From contig NZ_NTGE01000102.1 in the NCBI RefSeq assembly GCF_002291145.1, forward strand, positions 1 to 64,000: 64,000 bases of DNA. Direction: 5' to 3'. Positions 59,878 to 64,000 of this stretch are shown here, one piece after another. The position numbers and the translations under genes were made by a program. Numbering within the stretch: the first letter of the stretch is position 1; each line of letters starts with the position of its first letter. The DNA is from Streptomyces sp. SA15 (GTDB lineage: Bacteria > Actinomycetota > Actinomycetes > Streptomycetales > Streptomycetaceae). The notes beneath the pieces were generated by a model. It was given only the letters and a program-made list of their open reading frames with translations. It did no database searches and was not told the DNA's origin.

Positions 59878-62059
59878 CGGCCAGTTCCTTCCCGAAGTGA
59901 CAGGCGGCGGCGCGGTCGGCTCCGGTCGCGGTCAACTGCGGCCGGTGCGTGGCGCACACCTCGCGGGCCATCGGACAGCGTGTACGGAAGGCACAACCGG
60001 TCGGCACGGAGCGCGGGTCGGGCGGGCTTCCGGGGATGGAGCTCAGCCGGGAGCCCTTGAGCTGCTCGGCCGGTACCGACTCCAACAGCCCCCGGGTGTA
60101 CGGGTGGTGGGGCTTGCCGAACACCTCGGCCACCGGCCCGGTCTCCACGACCGTACCCGCGTACATCACGGCGACCCGGTCCGCGTGCTCGGCGACGAGG
60201 CCGAGGTCGTGGGTGATGAGGACCAGAGCCATCCGCTGCTCGCTCCGCAGCTCGCCGAGGAGGTCCATGATCTGGGCCTGCACGGTGACGTCCAGGGCCG
60301 TCGTGGGCTCGTCGGCGAGCAGGACCTTCGGCCGCAGCGCCACCGCCATCGCGATCAGCAGCCGCTGGCGCATCCCGCCGGAGAACTGGTGCGGGTAGGC
60401 ACCCGCGCGGGAGCGCGCCTCCGGGATGCCGACGCGTTCCATCAGCTCCACGGCCTTCGCCCGCGCGGCGCGGCGGGACATCCGCTCGTGGATACGGAAC
60501 GGTTCCGCGAGCTGCGCCCCGACCGTGTGGACGGGGTTGAGCGCGCTGAGCGCGTCCTGGAAGACGATGCTCAGGCCGGGACCGGCGAGCCTGCGCCTTG
60601 CCTGTGCTCCGAGACTCAGCAGGTCTTCGCCGTCCAACCGCGCCTGCCCGCCCACGACTTCGGCGGCCGGATCGAGCAGACCCGCGACGGCATGGGCGGT
60701 CATGCTCTTCCCGCACCCGGACTCGCCCAACAGGGCCAGCGTCTCGCCCGAACGCACGGCGAAACTCACGCCGCGTACGACGGGGACGGGCCCGGCGGGC
60801 GTACGGATGTCGACCGAGAGGCCGTCCACGGCGAGGGTGTCGGGCGGAGTTGGCGCGGGGGTCGGAACCGGTGTGGTCGCGCTGGGTTCGGTGGTCGGGA
60901 TCGGTGCGGTGGCTGTGGGTTGGGTGGTGGGGAGTGGTGCGCCGGCTTTGGGCTCGGTGGTGGGGGGCGGTTCGGCTGCCTTGGGTTCGATCGTGGGCAG
61001 CGGTGCCGCGGCCTTGGGCTCGGTCGTGGGCAGCGATGCGGTCGCGTCGGGTTCGGTGAGCGAGACCACGCCGCGGCCGGCCCCCGCGCCCCCGTTCACC
61101 GGACGAGGCCGCCACGGCCGCCGCCCGCCGCGCCGCAGTCCGTGACGCCAGCGCTGGCCCGGGTCGGTCGAGAGGCGCGCCCAAGCGGCGAGTACGGTCG
61201 CGGACACCGTCGTGATGACGATGGCGAGGCCGGGGAAGACCGCGATCCACCACGCGCTCTGCAGCTCCTGCCGGCCTTGAGCCACCATCAGTCCCCAGCT
61301 CACGTCCGGCGGCTGGATGCCGATCCCCAGGAAGCTCAGCGACGACTCGGTCAGCATCACGAAGCAGAAGTCGAGGGCGGCGACGGTGAGCAGGGTGGGC
61401 AGGACCGTGGGAGCGACATGGCGTCGGATGGTCGCCCAGCTACTGGTGCCGAAGGTGCGGGCGGCGTCCATGAACAGACGGCTGCGCAGTTCGGCGGACT
61501 CGGCACGCGCGGTGCGCAGATAGACGGGGATCCGGGCGATGGCAAGAACCAGCACGATGCCGGAGGCGCTCGGCGAGAAGACGTACAGCACGACCACGGC
61601 CAGCAGCAGGGAGGGGAAGCTGAGGATCACATCGGCGATCCGCAGGGACACGTTCTCCCGCCATCCGCCGTGATAGCCCGCCCACATGCCCCAGACCGAG
61701 CCGACGACGAGTGAGCACAGCACGGCGGGCACGGCCACGGACAGCGTGGTGCCGGCCGCCGCGATCAGCCGGGCGGCGACGGGGCGCCCCAGGGAGTCGC
61801 TGCCGAGTACGAAGGCCCAGCCGTGGTCGAGACTGAAGGGCGGGCGGCCCGGATCGCGCAGGTTCTGGCGCGTGGCCAGATCCCCGATGAGATAAGGGCC
61901 CAGAACGGCGGACACGGTCACGGCGAGCAGAACCAGCGCCGCCGCGAAGGCGAACCGGTCCTGGAGGAGCAGAGCGGGCCACTTGCGCCGCACCGCCGCC
62001 CGGTCGGACCCGAGGGCGGACTCTTGGTCCTGGCCGCTGTCCTTCTCCATGCGCAGCAT
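59870..62059 (-). CDS. fused peptide ABC transporter permease-ATPase (DppC-DppD fusion)
   Basis: A ~729-residue protein that joins two normally separate subunits. Residues ~20-300 are a DppC-type permease (LGSDSLGRPVAARLIAAAGT, ARIPVYLRTARAESAELRSR, SSLSFLGIGIQPPDVSWGLM). Residues ~330-410 are a Thr/Pro/Glu-rich linker of ~8 repeats of the type TTEPKAAAPLP. The rest is a DppD ATPase (Walker A LALLGESGCGKSMTAH, Q-loop IVFQDALSALNP, signature HQFSGGMRQRLLIAMA, Walker B VLLADEPTTALD, Cys motif CAFRTRCPMAREVC). The start is ATG 62059, 4 bp after GGGAGG; GTG 62077 is an alternative. The frame is open through the linker. Confidence 0.9.
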   Translation of the reverse strand: MLRMEKDSGQDQESALGSDRAAVRRKWPALLLQDRFAFAAALVLLAVTVSAVLGPYLIGDLATRQNLRDPGRPPFSLDHGWAFVLGSDSLGRPVAARLIAAAGTTLSVAVPAVLCSLVVGSVWGMWAGYHGGWRENVSLRIADVILSFPSLLLAVVVLYVFSPSASGIVLVLAIARIPVYLRTARAESAELRSRLFMDAARTFGTSSWATIRRHVAPTVLPTLLTVAALDFCFVMLTESSLSFLGIGIQPPDVSWGLMVAQGRQELQSAWWIAVFPGLAIVITTVSATVLAAWARLSTDPGQRWRHGLRRGGRRPWRPRPVNGGAGAGRGVVSLTEPDATASLPTTEPKAAAPLPTIEPKAAEPPPTTEPKAGAPLPTTQPTATAPIPTTEPSATTPVPTPAPTPPDTLAVDGLSVDIRTPAGPVPVVRGVSFAVRSGETLALLGESGCGKSMTAHAVAGLLDPAAEVVGGQARLDGEDLLSLGAQARRRLAGPGLSIVFQDALSALNPVHTVGAQLAEPFRIHERMSRRAARAKAVELMERVGIPEARSRAGAYPHQFSGGMRQRLLIAMAVALRPKVLLADEPTTALDVTVQAQIMDLLGELRSEQRMALVLITHDLGLVAEHADRVAVMYAGTVVETGPVAEVFGKPHHPYTRGLLESVPAEQLKGSRLSSIPGSPPDPRSVPTGCAFRTRCPMAREVCATHRPQLTATGADRAAACHFGKELADA

Positions 62060-62073
62060 GTCGCCTCCCTGAC

Positions 62074-63000
62074 TCACGCCGCCGCCCGCTGCCGCACACG
62101 CGGGTCGAGGAGCGCATGGCAGATGTCCACCAGGATGTTGAGCGCGAAGATCACCAGAGCGGTCAGCAGCACGGCGGCCTGCAGTACCGCGAAGTCACGC
62201 TGAAGCACCGAGTCGATCATGAGCTTGCCGATGCCGGGCCAGCCGAAGATGGTCTCGACGACGACGGCCCCGTTGACCAGCCCGACGGCGAGGTCACCCG
62301 CGACGGTGAGCGCCGGTGCGGCGGCGTTGCGCAGGGCGTGCCCGAAGACCACCCGCGACTCACGGGCGCCCTTGCTGCGCGCCACTTTCACGTAGGGGGC
62401 GGTGAGCGCGGAGACCATGGCGCCGCGCACCACCTGGACCAGCACGCCGAACGGGCGGATGAGCAGTGTGGCCACGGGCAGGACCCAGGCCGCCGCGCCG
62501 TTCGTGCCGGAGGTGGGAAGCCAGCCCAGCGTCACCGCGAAGACCAGCACCCCCATGATGGCGAACCAGAAGTCGGGAACGCTCGCGGCCGTCGAGGACA
62601 GAAAGCTCGCGATCCGGTCGGTCGCCGAGTTGGGACGGTACGCCGCCAGGCTGCCGATCACCACGGCACCCACAATGGCGAGCAGCATCGTCCACCCGGC
62701 CAGCTGGAGGGTGGCGGGGAAGGCCCGTAACACCGCCTCGCCCGCCGGCTGGGCGGTGCGCAGCGATTCGCCGAAGTCGAGCCGGGCGACCTGGGCCAGG
62801 TAGTCGCCGAACTGGGTGATCAGCGGCTGGTCGAACCCGTTGCGGGCGGCGAACTCGGCCCTCATCTCGGGCGTCGCGCTGAGCGGAAGGTACAGATTGG
62901 CGGGGTCTCCGGTGAGGCGGGCCAGGAAGAACACCCCGAGGACCACGACCAGCAGGGGGATGACGCTGGAGACGGCTCGGCGGCGCAGCATCGTGAACAT
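62074..63000 (-). CDS. peptide/opine ABC transporter permease (DppB-like)
   Basis: A 308-residue membrane protein: six helices, N-terminal RRRAVSSVIPLLVVVLGVFF, LPLSATPEMRAEFAARNGFD, cytoplasmic loop APYVKVARSKGARESRVVFG and NGAVVVETIFGWPGIGKLMI. It is the first permease of the importer and pairs with the DppC half of the downstream fusion. It lies between the binding-protein gene (16 bp away) and the fusion gene. Confidence 0.94.
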   Translation of the reverse strand: MFTMLRRRAVSSVIPLLVVVLGVFFLARLTGDPANLYLPLSATPEMRAEFAARNGFDQPLITQFGDYLAQVARLDFGESLRTAQPAGEAVLRAFPATLQLAGWTMLLAIVGAVVIGSLAAYRPNSATDRIASFLSSTAASVPDFWFAIMGVLVFAVTLGWLPTSGTNGAAAWVLPVATLLIRPFGVLVQVVRGAMVSALTAPYVKVARSKGARESRVVFGHALRNAAAPALTVAGDLAVGLVNGAVVVETIFGWPGIGKLMIDSVLQRDFAVLQAAVLLTALVIFALNILVDICHALLDPRVRQRAAA

Positions 63001-63015
63001 CGGTCCGCTCCTCCC

Positions 63016-64000
63016 TCAGTCCGCGCGGCGCATGTCGGCGAGCCGCATCTCGTCATTGGTCGCCGAGTCGGGTCGGTAGCGGACGTCGGGGGAGAGGGCG
63101 AGGATGCCGGTCATGTTGGCCATCACGGCATCCCGTACGACCTCGTCGTTCTGGAGCGCGAACGTCTGCGCGAACGCCTTCTGCCGCTCCTCGCCGGAGG
63201 CGAGCTGCGCCTTGGCTATCGCCGCGTCGAGTTCGCGGGTGCCGTAGCTGCTCTGGGCGCCCTCGCTGCCGTAGATCTGGCCCATCGTGAACGCGGCGTC
63301 TCCCGCCTGGTTGCCGTGCTGCGCCTGGAGGAGGGTGGGGCCCGCGCCGCGCGGGAAGGGGCGCAGCAGGTACTCGAGCCAGGCGTTGACGTCGAGCATC
63401 CTGATCTCGACCTTCAGCCCGGCCTTGAGCAGGCCGTCCTGCACCACCTCCATCGCCTCGGCGGCCTTCGGGTAGATGCCGTTGCGGCCGATGATGGTGA
63501 TCGTGGTGTCGGTCGGGACTCCGTCGGCGCGGGCCTCGGCGACCAACTCCTTGGCGCGCTCGGGGTCGTACGGCCACGGCCGGATCCGCGGGTTGTAGCC
63601 GGTGACGCCCTTCGACACGAGCTGTCCACTCGGCCGGCCCGCGAAGACCGCCGTGACCAGTCCCTCCCTGTCGACGGCGTAGTTGATGGCCCGGCGGATC
63701 CGGATGTCGTCGAGGGGCGCTTTGGTGGCGTCCATCCGGAGGTAGGAGACCTCGTTGGTGGCGAACTCGACGGCACGGTCGCCCGCCCCGTCCTCGGGAG
63801 CGAGCCCGATCGCGACGTCCGCCTCGTCGTTGGTGACCATGGCCGCGCGAACGCTGCCCTCCGCCCGCCATACGTACTTGGCCGCGGCGAACTCGGGGGC
63901 TTTGCCCCAGTACCCGGGGAAGCGCTTCAGCCGTAGGAACCGCCCCTGGCTCCACTCGTCGATCCGGTACGGCCCGGTACCGATCGGCTTGCGAACCCGG
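63016..64000 (-). CDS. peptide/opine ABC transporter substrate-binding protein, C-terminal part (runs off window)
   Basis: The frame is open to the right edge, so the start lies beyond 64000. The visible ~327 residues are the C-terminal two thirds of an SBP_bac_5 protein: KPIGTGPYRIDEWSQGRFLR, FPGYWGKAPEFAAAKYVW, DIRIRRAINYAVDREGLVTA, RPWPYDPERAKELVAEARAD, VEIRMLDVNAWLEYLLRPFP. It binds the substrate outside the cell; ligand unknown. First gene of the importer operon. Confidence 0.93.
   Translation of the reverse strand, partial: RVRKPIGTGPYRIDEWSQGRFLRLKRFPGYWGKAPEFAAAKYVWRAEGSVRAAMVTNDEADVAIGLAPEDGAGDRAVEFATNEVSYLRMDATKAPLDDIRIRRAINYAVDREGLVTAVFAGRPSGQLVSKGVTGYNPRIRPWPYDPERAKELVAEARADGVPTDTTITIIGRNGIYPKAAEAMEVVQDGLLKAGLKVEIRMLDVNAWLEYLLRPFPRGAGPTLLQAQHGNQAGDAAFTMGQIYGSEGAQSSYGTRELDAAIAKAQLASGEERQKAFAQTFALQNDEVVRDAVMANMTGILALSPDVRYRPDSATNDEMRLADMRRAD

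Noticed and set aside
59552..61714. 720-codon plus-strand frame opposite the DppF and fusion genes
   Set aside because: It contains a Gly-rich repeat that looks interesting, but this is only the antisense of the Thr/Pro linker repeats.
1..64000. Biosynthetic gene cluster
   Set aside because: Acyl-CoA ligase, SDRs and AKRs are scattered, but no PKS, NRPS, terpene synthase or RiPP core enzyme is present.

Overview
This is about 64 kb of very GC-rich actinobacterial chromosome, almost certainly Streptomyces. The evidence is strong GC3 bias, a LAL-type LuxR regulator, an SsgA-like developmental gene remnant, SpoIIE-type PP2C phosphatases, a MmyB-like XRE remnant, a CGNR zinc-finger regulator and secreted GH53 and discoidin proteins. 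No rRNA, tRNA or replication genes were seen.

The window has two halves. Positions 1 to about 38.9 kb are an accessory region. Intact small regulators and redox enzymes (HxlR, CGNR, TetR, MarR, aldo/keto reductases, SDRs, NmrA, pirin, CMD, VOC, PPOX) alternate with broken genes. At least twenty fragments are recognisable: an ISKra4-type transposase tail, a tyrosine recombinase piece, and tails or heads of MFS transporters, amidohydrolase, SDR, dihydrolipoamide dehydrogenase, carboxylesterase, DHFR-like, quinone oxidoreductase, FAH, TetR, CocE, TPR, SsgA-like, proline racemase and XRE genes. Many are joined end to end or carry single-base frameshifts, as expected for a recombining chromosome-arm or island region.

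Inside this half, 18.7-24.7 kb looks like a defence island. It holds a recombinase relic, a 1552-aa NACHT/STAND ATPase with a long HEAT-like repeat array, a divergent gene for a ~127-aa partner, and a short decayed CRISPR-like repeat cluster without cas genes. The ATPase N-terminus and the partner C-terminus carry matching RHIM/BASS-like motifs (SG...QAxxIxG). That is the architecture of bacterial NLR/effector pairs proposed to signal through amyloid templating, and it is the most interesting system here.

Positions 39-64 kb are orderly and mostly intact. They contain two tandem aldo/keto reductases; a coupled pair encoding a cyclooxygenase/alpha-dioxygenase-like haem peroxidase and a trypsin-plus-alpha/beta-hydrolase fusion; a xylose/ribose-type ABC importer (permease, ATPase, lipoprotein) next to a GAF-PAS-GAF-PP2C-HATPase phosphatase that is translationally coupled to a second paralogous binding lipoprotein; an IclR regulator; a membrane PP2C phosphatase; a GH53 galactanase with a LacI-type operator; a secreted dipeptidase-like protein with a discoidin domain; a secreted HExxH protein; and a peptide/opine-type ABC importer whose second permease and first ATPase are fused. 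The importer's binding protein runs off the right edge.

Regulatory DNA is unusually readable: a 24-bp-arm perfect palindrome between a CGNR regulator and a hydrolase, a family of GTTGA..TCAAC sites that may define one MarR regulon, GGATAG-type operators upstream of an SDR, and a strong bidirectional terminator at 54.5 kb.
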